A DNA stretch of 64,000 nucleotides from Brachybacterium tyrofermentans (GCF_014897585.1 NZ_JABUXW010000015.1:62001-126000); one strand, 5' to 3'. Shown: positions 38,015 through 47,465, numbered from the stretch's first letter. Notes: generated by a model from the letters alone, not told the origin. Program-made: numbers and translations.

Positions 38015-38137
38015 CACCGCGTGGTGACACCGCGAGCTCCCTGCCGACTGCTTTGTGTCCGCAGATCACGCGCCCCGTGCACGGCAGCCCCCTCCAGAGG
38101 CAGACTCGAGGCACACGCACCGAGCGAGGAGACGCCC

Positions 38138-38950
38138 ATGAGCACCACCGCCCAGACCCCTGACAGCGCCACGACCACCTGGCAGGGCTTCCGCCGCCGT
38201 CGCGACGAGTCCCTGGCCGCTCCCCACGGCATCCTCGCCCAGGTGGGGATCCGGTGGATCGATCCTTCGGCCGGTCCTCAGCGCCTCGAGGGCGTGCCCG
38301 GCAGCTGGGAGATCGTGGACGATCGCGCTGTCGTCCACCTCGACGGCACGGATCTGACGGTGCTCGCCGAGGCCCCTGACGTCGAGGTCCACGAGGACGC
38401 CGACCGCACCACCGTGACCGTGACCGGCACCGGCGATGTGCGCCTGGCGAGCTACGGCGAGGACGTGAGGATCGACGTGATCCGTCGCGGTGGCCGGATC
38501 GGCCTGCGTCTGCTCGACCCGTCGGCCCCGCGCCTGACCGCCTTCGACGGCGTGCCCACCTTCGACTACGACCCGGCCCTCGTGCTGACCGGCACCTGGC
38601 GGCGCGAGACCACCACCGTGACGGTCGACTCCGCGATGCCGTGGCTGCAGCAGGAACTGCCCTCCCCCGGTGTGGCCACCCTCGAGATCGACGGCACGGC
38701 CGTGGACCTCGTGCTGACCGGGGAGTCGAGCATCCTGTTCACCGACGAGACCTCCGGGACAGACACCGCCGACTGGCGCCAGGTGAGCGCACAGCTCGAC
38801 GACGACAAGGTGCGGGTGGATCTCAACTATTCCCTGAACTTCCCCTCGGCCTTCAGTGCCTGGGGCACCTGCCCCCGGCCGCCGGTGGGCAATCACCTGC
38901 CGCTCGCGGTGCGGGCCGGGGAGTCCCGGGTGGAGCCCACGGAGCGCTGA
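38138..38950 (+). CDS. DUF1684-like protein
   Basis: 270 residues resembling DUF1684 proteins (WQGFRRRRDESLAAPHGILAQVGIRW at the start, then TFDYDPALVLTGTWR and a C-terminal part ending FSAWGTCPRPPVGNHLPLAVRAGE, cited in segments). The NFPSAFSAWGTCPRPP motif is characteristic of that family as I recall it; function unknown, mostly beta. ATG 38138 has gcgaggag upstream. Cytoplasmic, no signal peptide. Neighbours give no clear hint. Confidence 0.72.
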   Translation: MSTTAQTPDSATTTWQGFRRRRDESLAAPHGILAQVGIRWIDPSAGPQRLEGVPGSWEIVDDRAVVHLDGTDLTVLAEAPDVEVHEDADRTTVTVTGTGDVRLASYGEDVRIDVIRRGGRIGLRLLDPSAPRLTAFDGVPTFDYDPALVLTGTWRRETTTVTVDSAMPWLQQELPSPGVATLEIDGTAVDLVLTGESSILFTDETSGTDTADWRQVSAQLDDDKVRVDLNYSLNFPSAFSAWGTCPRPPVGNHLPLAVRAGESRVEPTER

Positions 38951-39004
38951 ACGGCGGAAACGGCGGGAACTGCACGAACAGCGCCAGCACCTTAGGATCG
39001 CGGG

Positions 39005-39817
39005 ATGCTCGAGAACTCCTCCGCGCGACCCGCGCAGCCCGCATCCGGCCCCGCTGAGCCCGGAGCCGATGCGACCGGAACTGCTGCGGCAGAGGCCGCT
39101 CCGACTGGAACTGCAGCAACCGGATCCGCCGATGACCGTTCGTCGGGCCGGGGCCGACGGGGCGGCGTGCCGTGGGGGTCCGTGCTGCGCAACGTGGCCC
39201 TCGTCGTCGCCGTGCTGGCCATGATCTGGCTCGCGCTGAACGTGCGCCTGCCATCGCTCGACGAGCTGCGCGCCGAGTTCGCCGAGCTCGGCGCCTGGGG
39301 TCCGCTCGCGTTCATCGGCCTCTACGCCGTCGTCGCGCTCACCCCGATCCCGGTGACGATCATGGCCGTGGCCGGCGGGATGCTCTTCGGGCTGCCGCTG
39401 GGCACAGTCCTGTCGATGATCGGCGTGGTGCTGGGCTGCTGGGGCGGCTACTGGATCGCCCGCGGCCTGGGGCGCGAGACGGTGATGAAGGGTCTCGGCT
39501 CGCATGCGGACATGGTCGAGGACCAGCTGGAGAACGGCGGCTTCTACGCCGTGTGCACGCTGCGCCTCATGCCCGGCATCCCGTACTGGCCGGTGAACTA
39601 CGGCAGCGGCGCACTGGGCATCACGAGCCGCGACTTCCTCATCGCCACCGCCCTGTCCGCCCTGCCCGGCCAGATCTCCCTCATCGCGATCGGCTCCTTC
39701 CTCGCCAATCCCGGCATCGGCCACGGCATCGCCGTGGTGATCTCCTGGATCATCGTGATCATCCTGACCCTGATGTCCTACCGCCGCTGGCGGGCCACCC
39801 GCACCGCCGACGCCTGA
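39005..39817 (+). CDS. SNARE-associated/DedA-like (TVP38/TMEM64) membrane protein
   Basis: 270 residues. A flexible Ala/Gly-rich N-terminus (about 1-55) precedes five hydrophobic segments. The core motif is PIPVTIMAVAGGMLFGLPLGTVLSMIGVVLGCWGGYWIARGLGR, followed by RLMPGIPYWPVNYGSGALGIT, with the conserved reentrant-loop Pro and Arg. Family members are lipid scramblases or transporters at the membrane. TAGGAT lies 8 bases before ATG 39005 with no good ribosome site, a leaderless pattern. Substrate not known. Confidence 0.88.
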   Translation: MLENSSARPAQPASGPAEPGADATGTAAAEAAPTGTAATGSADDRSSGRGRRGGVPWGSVLRNVALVVAVLAMIWLALNVRLPSLDELRAEFAELGAWGPLAFIGLYAVVALTPIPVTIMAVAGGMLFGLPLGTVLSMIGVVLGCWGGYWIARGLGRETVMKGLGSHADMVEDQLENGGFYAVCTLRLMPGIPYWPVNYGSGALGITSRDFLIATALSALPGQISLIAIGSFLANPGIGHGIAVVISWIIVIILTLMSYRRWRATRTADA

Positions 39818-40073
39818 GCGCCCCGTCCCCGTCGGCCGATCCCCCACTCCGATTCCTCGGCACGGACTCCTCGGCGCCACCTCGACGGATGCCGAGTCCC
39901 GGGGTGCCTGTTCCGGGCCGTCGCCAGGACTAGACTGCTCTCACGCCGCCGGAGCCCCTCCTCAGATCCATGCTCGGAGATCGCCCCGCCCGGCCGCAGT
40001 GCGCCAGTCGGCGCACGCCGTCGCCCTCCGGAGACCCCGGCCCGTGGTCCCCGGCCATCCCTGAGGACGTGTC

Positions 40074-42332
40074 ATGACTACAAAGACCGAGGCCAAGCGC
40101 GGGTTCAGCCCGCGCGTGGCCCTGCAGAAGGTCGGCACCTCGCTGTCGAACATGGTGATGCCGAACATCCCGGCCCTGATCGCCTGGGGCATCCTCACCG
40201 CCTTCTTCATCGAGGACGGCTGGACGCCGAACGCTCCACTCGAGAGCGCCGTCGGCCCGATGATCCATTACCTGCTGCCGCTGCTGATCGCGAACACCGG
40301 CGGCCGCATGATCTACGAGGCGCGGGGCGCCGTGGTCGGCGTGATCGCGACCATGGGTGTGATCGCCGGTTCCGACTGGCTGATCGCCCAGGACAACGCC
40401 GCAGCTCTCGAGGAATGGCTCGCCAGCGGAAAGGCCGAAGCCGACTTCGCGGCGCTGCCCGAGGTGCACATGTTCATCGGCGCGATGATCATGGCGCCGC
40501 TCGCGGCCTGGATCATGAAGAAGCTCGATCGCCTGTGGCAGGACCACATCCCCGCCGGTTTCGAGATGCTCGTGAACATGTTCTCCGCCGGGATCTTCGG
40601 CTTCATCATGCTGGCGGCGGGCTTCTTCGGTCTCGCCCCGTTGGTGAACGCCCTGATGACTCTGCTGGCCAACGGGGTCGCCGCGCTGATCAATGCGCAC
40701 CTCCTGCCGCTGGTCTCGATCCTCATCGAGCCCGCGAAGGTCTTCTTCCTCAACAACGCCATCAACCACGGTGTGCTGACCCCGCTGGGCATCGCCGACG
40801 CCGCCACCAACGGCAAGTCGGTGCTGTTCCTGCTCGAGTCGAACCCTGGACCGGGGGTCGGCATCCTGCTCGCCTACACGATCTTCGGTCGCGGCGCGGC
40901 ACGCGCCTCCGCACCGGGCGCCGCGATCATCCAGTTCTTCGGCGGCATCCACGAGATATACTTCCCCTACGTGCTCATGAAGCCGATCCTCATCCTCGCC
41001 GCGGTCGGCGGCGGCATGTCCGGCGTGTTCGTGAACGTCCTCTTCAACACGGGGCTCAAGGCACCCGCCTCCCCGGGATCCATCCTCGCGATCTACGGGG
41101 TCGCCGCCCGCGACTCCTACCTGGGCATCACCCTCGCCGTGCTCGCCGCGGCCGGGGTGAGCTTCCTGCTCTCCACGCTGTTCCTGAAGATCGGCAAGCA
41201 GGACGACGGCGACATCGCCGCCGCCACCGCCAAGATGGAGGAGATGAAGGGCAAGAAGTCCTCCGTCGCCGGCGCCCTCACCGGCGCGGGTGCCGGGGCC
41301 GGAGCGGCGGCCGCCGCCGACGGCTCCGGCCACACCGGGCGCATCGACAAGATCGTCTTCGCCTGCGACGCCGGCATGGGCTCCTCCGCCATGGGCGCGA
41401 CCGTGCTGCGCAAGAAGGTGCGCGCGGCCGGCTTCGACGACGTCGAGGTCACCAACAAGGCGATCTCCTCGCTGAACGACGAGTGGGACGTCGTCGTCAC
41501 CCAGAAGGAGCTCACCGACCGGGCCCGCCAGCGCACCGGCTCCGCCGTGCACGTCAGCGTGGACCAGTTCATGAACTCCCCGCGCTATGACGAGGTCGTG
41601 GAGCTCGTGCACGAGCGCAACGATCCGAAGGCCGACGATGCCGCCGAGTCGGCCCCCGCAGAGACCACCGCCGACGCCGCTGGCGCCGGCACGGCCGGAG
41701 CGGGAACCGGAGCCGGAGCCACGGCTGCGGCTGCGGGGGCAGGAGCAGTCGGTGCCGGGGCGGGAGCCGCCGGAGCTGCAGCCACCGAGGGCCACGGCCG
41801 TCGAGCGGCGGAGCAGTCGCGGGAGGAGCAGGCAGGAGCCGCCGGCGCTTCGTCCGACGGAAGCGCCGCAACCGGCACGCCCGATGCCACGAATGCCTCT
41901 CCGGAGATCCTCTCCCCCGAGAGCATCGTCCTGACCGGCACCGCGACCGATTCCGCCTCCGGCATCGACGAGGCCGGGGCCCTGCTGGTGGGCGCCGGCG
42001 CCGTGGACCAGGGGTACGTCGACGCGATGCACGCCCGCGAGGCCACGGTCTCGACGTTCATGGGCAACGGCCTGGCCATCCCCCACGGCACCAACGATGC
42101 GAAGTCCACCATCAAGCGTTCGGCGATGTCGTTCGTGCGCTTCCCCGACGGCATCGAGTGGAACGGCAACCCCACGAAGTTCGTGATCGGGATCGCCGGG
42201 GTCGGCAACGAACACCTCGAGCTGCTCCAGAAGGTCGCCATGACCTTCTCCGATCCCGCCCAGGTCGAGCGCCTCGAGCAGGCCACCAGCGCCGAGGAGA
42301 TCCTGGCGATCTTCGGCGACGAGAAGGAGTGA
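40074..42332 (+). CDS. mtlA: Mannitol-specific PTS enzyme IICBA
   Basis: Imports mannitol and phosphorylates it in transit. 752 residues. IIC membrane domain about 1-390 (MPNIPALIAWGILTAFFI; GGIHEIYFPYV with the conserved Glu). IIB with Cys431 in CDAGMGSSAMG. After an Ala/Gly-rich linker (about residues 530-610) comes IIA with His671 in GLAIPHGT. The linker between B and A is unusually long (about 80 residues), being near Ala-Gly repeat. ATG 40074 has gaggacgtgtc before it. Followed by mtlD after 4 bp, so the pair is one operon. Confidence 0.97.
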   Translation: MTTKTEAKRGFSPRVALQKVGTSLSNMVMPNIPALIAWGILTAFFIEDGWTPNAPLESAVGPMIHYLLPLLIANTGGRMIYEARGAVVGVIATMGVIAGSDWLIAQDNAAALEEWLASGKAEADFAALPEVHMFIGAMIMAPLAAWIMKKLDRLWQDHIPAGFEMLVNMFSAGIFGFIMLAAGFFGLAPLVNALMTLLANGVAALINAHLLPLVSILIEPAKVFFLNNAINHGVLTPLGIADAATNGKSVLFLLESNPGPGVGILLAYTIFGRGAARASAPGAAIIQFFGGIHEIYFPYVLMKPILILAAVGGGMSGVFVNVLFNTGLKAPASPGSILAIYGVAARDSYLGITLAVLAAAGVSFLLSTLFLKIGKQDDGDIAAATAKMEEMKGKKSSVAGALTGAGAGAGAAAAADGSGHTGRIDKIVFACDAGMGSSAMGATVLRKKVRAAGFDDVEVTNKAISSLNDEWDVVVTQKELTDRARQRTGSAVHVSVDQFMNSPRYDEVVELVHERNDPKADDAAESAPAETTADAAGAGTAGAGTGAGATAAAAGAGAVGAGAGAAGAAATEGHGRRAAEQSREEQAGAAGASSDGSAATGTPDATNASPEILSPESIVLTGTATDSASGIDEAGALLVGAGAVDQGYVDAMHAREATVSTFMGNGLAIPHGTNDAKSTIKRSAMSFVRFPDGIEWNGNPTKFVIGIAGVGNEHLELLQKVAMTFSDPAQVERLEQATSAEEILAIFGDEKE

Positions 42333-42336
42333 TCGT

Positions 42337-43482
42337 ATGACCAAGGCAGTGCATTTCGGCGCAGGGAACATCGGCCGCGGCTTCGTGGGACTGCTGCTCC
42401 ACGAGGCCGGCTACGAGCTGGTGTTCGCGGACGTCGCCGACGCCCTGATCACCCAGCTGCAGGAGGCGGACTCCTACGAGGTCCGCACCGTCGGCCAGAA
42501 CCCGACCCGGACTGTCGTCGACGGGTTCAGCGCGATCAACTCAACGAAGGACCCCGAGGGCCTGACCGAGCAGATCGCGTCGGCCGACGTCGTCACCACC
42601 GCCGTCGGCGCGCACATCCTGCGCTTCGTCGCACCGAACATCGCCGCCGGCATCGCGGCCCGCCCTGCCGGGGCCCCTCGCCTGGCCGTCATGGCCTGCG
42701 AGAACGCGATCAATGCGACCGATCTGCTGGAGCAGGAGATCCGCGCCAACTACCAGGGCGAAGATCTCGACGACAAGGCGCTGTTCTCCAACACCGCGGT
42801 AGACCGCATCGTGCCGGTGCAGGCCGAGGGCGCAGGCCTGGACGTCACCGTGGAGGACTTCTACGAGTGGGCCGTGGACCGCACGCCCTTCGCCGGCCAG
42901 GAGCTCGACGTCCCGGGCATCACCTGGGTGGACGACCTCGGCCCGTACATCGAGCGCAAGCTGTTCACGGTGAACACCGGCCACGCCACCACCGCCTGGC
43001 ACGGCTGGGCCGCCGGCCATACGACGATCGCCGACGCGATCTCCGATGCCGCGGTGCACGGCCGAGTCACCTCGGTGCTCACGGAGACCTCCGCGCTGCT
43101 GGTCGCCAAGCACGGCTTCTCCGAGGAGGACATGGCCTCGTACCGCACGAAGGTGCTGGGCCGCTTCGCGAACACCGCCCTGCCGGACCCGGTCGAGCGG
43201 GTGGGGCGCGCGCCCCTGCGCAAGCTCTCCCGGAACGAGCGGATCATCAGCCCGGCCGCCGAGCTCGCCGAGCACGGGCTGGGATATCAGGGCCTGCTCG
43301 CCTCCTTCTCGGCGGCGCTCGCCTTCACCCCAGAGGGTGACGACGAGGTGGACCGGCTGCAGGAGATCCTACGCTCGCAGGACGCCGACGCCGCCACGGC
43401 CGAGATCACTGGCCTGGAGCCTTCGCACCCGCTGTTCGCCGCCGTGCGCGACGCCGTCGCCGCGAGGCAGTCGACCCTGTGA
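42337..43482 (+). CDS. mtlD: Mannitol-1-phosphate 5-dehydrogenase
   Basis: Oxidises mannitol-1-phosphate to fructose-6-phosphate with NAD. 381 residues, long-chain mannitol dehydrogenase fold: N-terminal KAVHFGAGNIGRGFVG (GxGxxG, residues 3-18), then VNTGHATTAWHGWAAGHTTI, with the catalytic Lys in YIERKLFTVNTGHA. Starts at ATG 42337, 4 bp after mtlA (gatcgt before it, a poor Shine-Dalgarno, so translation may be coupled). Length matches the family. Confidence 0.97.
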   Translation: MTKAVHFGAGNIGRGFVGLLLHEAGYELVFADVADALITQLQEADSYEVRTVGQNPTRTVVDGFSAINSTKDPEGLTEQIASADVVTTAVGAHILRFVAPNIAAGIAARPAGAPRLAVMACENAINATDLLEQEIRANYQGEDLDDKALFSNTAVDRIVPVQAEGAGLDVTVEDFYEWAVDRTPFAGQELDVPGITWVDDLGPYIERKLFTVNTGHATTAWHGWAAGHTTIADAISDAAVHGRVTSVLTETSALLVAKHGFSEEDMASYRTKVLGRFANTALPDPVERVGRAPLRKLSRNERIISPAAELAEHGLGYQGLLASFSAALAFTPEGDDEVDRLQEILRSQDADAATAEITGLEPSHPLFAAVRDAVAARQSTL

Positions 43483-43767
43483 AAGTGGGTCGACGGGCGC
43501 CGCACTCGGCTCGCGTCGACCCTCCCCACACCGCCCTCAGGCCGTCCCGGCTCGGAGTGCGGCGAGGGGTGCAGCGCGCCGTCCCGCGAGGGCGCGATCG
43601 ACGCACAGTGGGGACTCTTCCCACTCCCGAGCGATGGTCTGCCCGCTGGGCCCCAGGCTCACGGGACAGACCGGTATATTTCCAGAGGACACTGTAAGAA
43701 CTCGGCGCGGAGACCGCGCCGCCCCACCGTCGCGAACCGCGCGGCGGCCCGTCGAAAGGCACACACC

Positions 43768-44040
43768 ATGGCAGAGCGCACCGTCAAGATCGCCAGCGCC
43801 TCCGGGCTCCACGCGCGCCCCGCGGGCATCTTCGCGCAGGCCGCCGCCGAGCAGAGCGCGACCGTCACCATCGAGAAGTCCGGCGGCAATGCCGTGCAGG
43901 CCTCCAGCATGCTCATGCTCATGACCCTGGGCGCCGGTCACGGCGACGAGGTCACACTGCGTGCCGAGGGTGATGGGGCCGACGAGTCGGTCAACGCCCT
44001 GGCCGATCTCCTCGAGAAGGACCTCGACGCCGAGGACTGA
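43768..44040 (+). CDS. ptsH: Phosphocarrier HPr
   Basis: 90-residue PTS carrier that passes phosphate from EI to the sugar-specific EII. Active-site His15 in GLHARPA and Ser46 in QASSM (the regulatory serine of Gram-positive HPr) are both present, although HPr kinase is rare in actinobacteria. ATG 43768 has gaaagg upstream at 9 bases. Separate from mtlAD by 285 bp, and convergent with ptsI on the opposite strand. The upstream gap contains a -10-like TATATT at 43675 and no gene. Confidence 0.96.
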   Translation: MAERTVKIASASGLHARPAGIFAQAAAEQSATVTIEKSGGNAVQASSMLMLMTLGAGHGDEVTLRAEGDGADESVNALADLLEKDLDAED

Positions 44041-44191
44041 GCCCTCCCCCGGGCACCGACCCGGTCCCGGGGTTGTGCCCTGGTCCCGGGTTCTTCCTCG
44101 GCGACAGGATTCTGCAGGCCTCAGGGCTCTGCCCCGGCCACAGTCCGCCCGATGACGCCCGCACCGCGGCCGCCACACCGGTCTGGCTCGT

Positions 44192-44237
44192 CGAAACCCT
44201 CGATATGCACCGTGGATGGTGTATATCGAGGGTTTCG
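44192..44237. repeat. Near-perfect 20-bp inverted repeat
   Basis: Arms 44192-44211 (cgaaaccctcgatatgcacc) and 44218-44237 pair with one mismatch around gtggat. Sits between convergent genes. Lacks a T-run. Its composition (gaaaccctcgatat) suggests a dispersed repeat rather than an ordinary terminator. Confidence 0.7.
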
Positions 44238-44284
44238 GCGCTCCGGGGCCGTGTCGACGCGAGTCGGGCCACTATGGAAGCACC

Positions 44285-44328
44285 GAATCCCCGAGACCGT
44301 GCCGCTACGGACATGCTCTCGGGGATTC
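44285..44328. terminator. Second hairpin before ptsI stop
   Basis: Perfect 12-bp arms gaatccccgaga and tctcggggattc with a 20-base loop. Found 46 bp past the ptsI stop on its downstream side. A probable terminator for ptsI, although no T-run follows. Confidence 0.5.
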
Positions 44329-44374
44329 GGCGAGCACGCGCGAGAGGCACCCGCGCGTCTCCGGGGTCAGGCGC

Positions 44375-46093
44375 TCAGAGGCCCAGCTGGCCGAGGATCG
44401 GCAGGCCGGCGCGCACGACGTGGTTGGCGTCCTCCGCGGTGCGGGCGGCGACGGCCTTCGCGGCGAGCTCCTTGGCCTGCTCGAGCGTCACGGTCGAGAG
44501 CACCTTGGCGACGGCCGGCAGCGAGCGCGGGGTCATCGACAGGCTGTTCACGCCGAGGCCCACGAGCACGACCGCGAGGCCCGGGTCGCCGGCGGCCTCG
44601 CCGCACACGCCGACGGGCTTGTTGGCCTTCTCGCCGAACGCCTCGGGGTCTCCCCCGGCGACGCGGGCGCCGGCGCAGGTGGCCCCCACCAGCGCGAGCA
44701 CGGCCGGCTGCCACGGGTTGTTCAGGTGAGCGAGGGAGCCCAGCTGGCGGTCCGCGGCCATCGTGTACTGGGTGAGGTCGTTGGTGCCGATGGACGCGAA
44801 GTCGCAGGCGGCCAGCTGACGGTCCGCGGTGATCGCGGCCGAGGGCGTCTCGACCATGATCCCGGCGGGCTCCAGGCCCCGCTCGCGGCACAGCGCTGCG
44901 AAGTCCTCGGTCTCGGTGACCGTCGAGATCATCGGGGCCATCACCCAGGGCGTGGCCTCGGACTGCTTCGCGGCGGCTGCGATCGCGTCGAGCTGGTTGG
45001 TCAGCACCGAGCGCTTCTCCCAGGAGGTGCGGTAGGCGCGCACGCCGAGCGCCGGGTTGGGCTCGTCGGCATCGGTGAGGAAGGGCAGCGGCTTGTCGGC
45101 TCCGGCGTCGATCGTGCGCACCACGACCTTCTTGCCGGCCATGTGCGCGAAGGCGGCGGAGTAGGCGGCCGTCTGCTCCTCGACGGACGGCTCGTCCTCG
45201 CGGTCCAGGAACAGGAACTCGGTGCGGAACAGGCCCACGCCGTCGGCGTTCGCAGCGGCGGCCTTCTCGGCGTCGGCCGCGTTGCCGATGTTGGCCAGCA
45301 GCTGCACGCGGGTGCCATCCTCCAGCACACCGCCGCCGCCCTCATAGGTCAGGGGATTCTTCTGCAGCTCGGTCCAGGCTTCGGCGAAACGGTGATGCTC
45401 CTCGGTGACCTCGTCGGTGATGGTGCCCAGGCCGGCGTCGACGAACACCTCGGTGCCGTCGGCGAACTCATGGATGCTCTTGGCGGCGACGATCGCGGGC
45501 AGGCCCAGCTGACGGGCCAGGATCGCGGTGTGCGACTGGGGGCCGCCGTCTGACGTGACCAGGGCGATCACGCGCTGCGGGTCGAGAGTGGCGGTATCCG
45601 CCGGGGCGAGGTCGATAGCGGTGAGGATGAAGGGCTCCTCGAGGCCGGGGATCCCGGGGGCCTGCTCACCGCGCAGCTCGGCGGCGATGCGGGCGCGCAC
45701 GTCACGCACGTCGGTGGCTCGCTCGGCCATGTAGCCGCCGAGGCCCTCGAGCATCGTGGCGACCTGGTCTCCAGCCTCCCACACGGCGCGGGCCGGAGAC
45801 TTGCCGCCGGAGAGCACGAAGCCCTGCGCGGTCTGCGTGAGCGAGGGGTCTGCGGCCATCTGCGCGGTGGCCTCGAGGATCTTCTTCCCGTCCCCGCTGG
45901 CGCGCTCGGCCAGGCGGACCAGCGCGGCCTGCACGGCGGCGGCCGCGGCCGGGATGCGCTCGGCCTCGACGGCGGGATCGGCACCCTCGGGCAGCTTCTC
46001 GGTCACGGGCGGCTCGGCGACCGGCGGCGCCATGGTGCGGATCGTGCCGACTACGCGGCCGGGGCTGACTGCAACACCTGTGTACTGGGCCAT
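44375..46093 (-). CDS. ptsI: PTS enzyme I
   Basis: Transfers phosphate from PEP to HPr. 572 residues: N-terminal HPr-binding helices and phosphohistidine domain with His188 in GGPQSHTAI, then the PEP-binding TIM barrel with FRTEFLFLDR, RTIDAGADKPLPF, EVGVMVETPSA-like motif (GIMVETPSAAI) and FASIGTNDLTQY, and the C-terminal Cys in GVCGEAAGDPG. Starts at ATG 46093 (ggagaatc before it on this strand). Converges with ptsH, which is unusual as the two are generally cotranscribed. Cytoplasmic dimer. Confidence 0.97.
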   Translation of the reverse strand: MAQYTGVAVSPGRVVGTIRTMAPPVAEPPVTEKLPEGADPAVEAERIPAAAAAVQAALVRLAERASGDGKKILEATAQMAADPSLTQTAQGFVLSGGKSPARAVWEAGDQVATMLEGLGGYMAERATDVRDVRARIAAELRGEQAPGIPGLEEPFILTAIDLAPADTATLDPQRVIALVTSDGGPQSHTAILARQLGLPAIVAAKSIHEFADGTEVFVDAGLGTITDEVTEEHHRFAEAWTELQKNPLTYEGGGGVLEDGTRVQLLANIGNAADAEKAAAANADGVGLFRTEFLFLDREDEPSVEEQTAAYSAAFAHMAGKKVVVRTIDAGADKPLPFLTDADEPNPALGVRAYRTSWEKRSVLTNQLDAIAAAAKQSEATPWVMAPMISTVTETEDFAALCRERGLEPAGIMVETPSAAITADRQLAACDFASIGTNDLTQYTMAADRQLGSLAHLNNPWQPAVLALVGATCAGARVAGGDPEAFGEKANKPVGVCGEAAGDPGLAVVLVGLGVNSLSMTPRSLPAVAKVLSTVTLEQAKELAAKAVAARTAEDANHVVRAGLPILGQLGL

Positions 46094-46236
46094 CGCTGAT
46101 TCTCCTTGCGGATCCGGGGGCTGCGCCGCAGGAGCCGGACGGCCTGCCAGGCGACCCCTCCATGCTACGCGGAGTGTCGTGCCCTCCGGAGTGCGGGGCC
46201 CGGCGCCCGTCCAGCCGGCGTCCCTACGATGACGCG

Positions 46237-47190
46237 ATGAACGTCATGGAATGGGAGCACCTGCCCGAGCCCGATCTCACCGGTCGCACCGTCGTCATGA
46301 CGGGCGCCAGCGACGGACTGGGCCGGGAGGCGGCGCTGCAGCTGGCCCACTGGGGCGCTGACCTCGTGCTGCCGGTGCGCACGCGCGCCAAGGGCGAGGT
46401 GGTCGCGCAGCGGATCATTCGGGAGACCGGCCGACGAGGAGCCGTGCGCCTGACGTCTCTGGATCTCGCCGATCTGTCGGCGGTGCGCACGGGTGCCGAG
46501 GAGATCGAGCGTCTCGTCGGCCCGAGCGGGATCGGCCTGCTGATCCATGTCGCCGGGGCCGTCACCCGGCGTCGCGAGGAGACCGCTGACGGCTCCGAGC
46601 GGATGCTGGGGGTGAACGCCCTCGCTCCCCTGCTCCTGACCGAGACGCTGCTGCCGCTGGTGCGGGAGCGGGTGGTGGTGGTCGCCTCCGATGCGCACAC
46701 CTTCGGGTCGATCGACCTGGATGATCCGCACTTCCGACGCGGCGGCTGGTCGCTGCGCGCCGGCTACGGACGCTCGAAGCTCACGACGATGCTGTGGGCC
46801 CGTGAGCTCTCCGACCGGCTCCGGGCGGAGGGCTCAGGAACGGATGGCTCAGGCGTGGACCTGCAGCTCGTGCATCCGGGCTGGGTGCTCACCAACCTGC
46901 AGAACGCGACCGGGTCCGCACGGCTGGACCGACTGGTCACCGAGGTCACCCGGCCGATCGCGATGTCGGCGCAGCGCGGCGCCGCCTCAGTCCTGTTCGC
47001 CGCCACCCAGCCGCTGCCGCCGGGTTCCTACATCGGTCCGGACGGGCGGGGAGCGCTGCGGGGCCGGCCGACGTTCCTGCGGCGTTCGGCTGCGGCCCAG
47101 GACCGCGACCTGGCCCGCGAGGTCGCGGGCTGGGCGCGGTCCGAGGTGGGCCTGCCCAGCACACCGCGGGGCGCCGACACCCGGCCGTGA
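46237..47190 (+). CDS. Short-chain dehydrogenase
   Basis: 317 residues of the SDR family. TGASDGLGREAALQLAHWG (TGxxxGxG), LIHVAGAV and GYGRSKLTTML (Tyr-x3-Lys) are present, with the Ser in VVVASDA. Resembles the retinol-dehydrogenase-like SDRs. TACGAT lies 6-11 bases before ATG 46237 with no Shine-Dalgarno, so leaderless translation is likely; the frame upstream to 46162 is rejected for that reason. Divergent from ptsI. Substrate unknown. Confidence 0.86.
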   Translation: MNVMEWEHLPEPDLTGRTVVMTGASDGLGREAALQLAHWGADLVLPVRTRAKGEVVAQRIIRETGRRGAVRLTSLDLADLSAVRTGAEEIERLVGPSGIGLLIHVAGAVTRRREETADGSERMLGVNALAPLLLTETLLPLVRERVVVVASDAHTFGSIDLDDPHFRRGGWSLRAGYGRSKLTTMLWARELSDRLRAEGSGTDGSGVDLQLVHPGWVLTNLQNATGSARLDRLVTEVTRPIAMSAQRGAASVLFAATQPLPPGSYIGPDGRGALRGRPTFLRRSAAAQDRDLAREVAGWARSEVGLPSTPRGADTRP

Positions 47191-47248
47191 GCCGGCCTGC
47201 TGTCGGCATCCCTCTGACCGCGACCTGCCGCCGGCGGCCCTCGGACCA

Positions 47249-47292
47249 CGACCGGCCCCGGAGCATCTGCACGAGATGCCCGGGGCCGGTCG
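47249..47292. terminator. Composite hairpin beside tRNA-Ser
   Basis: 13-bp arms cgaccggccccgg and ccggggccggtcg enclose a smaller gcatct/agatgc hairpin. It lies 9 bp from the 3' end of the tRNA gene and downstream of the SDR gene, mirroring the composite hairpin next to the other tRNA-Ser. Confidence 0.65.
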
Positions 47293-47300
47293 TCGATCAG

Positions 47301-47388
47301 CGGAGGGTGCGGGATTCGAACCCGCGGTACGGGGTGACCGCACATTGGTTTTCAAGACCAACTCATTCGGCCGCTCTGACAACCCTCC
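47301..47388 (-). tRNA. tRNA-Ser (anticodon UGA)
   Basis: Minus-strand gene from GGAGGGT to ACCCTCC plus discriminator G; 7-bp acceptor is perfect. Anticodon loop CTTGAAA on the TTGGT/ACCAA stem gives UGA, which decodes UCA and wobble partners. Long variable arm and T-loop TTCGAAT are present. CCA not encoded. Confidence 0.96.
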
Positions 47389-47465
47389 CCGGGCCCGGAG
47401 GCCCTCGAGAAGTGTACCGGGACTAGGGTGGCGGGATCTGCACCCGAGGGAGAGGTTCACCCCGC

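Larger units (their letters stand above)
44041..44374. other. Intergenic region between convergent ptsH and ptsI
   Basis: About 334 bp containing two strong hairpins (44192-44237 and 44285-44328) and a GC-rich run with possible stem pairs (gggcac/gtgccc near 44050-44083). No gene is convincing. The first hairpin's stem is unusually AT-rich for this genome. Confidence 0.6.
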
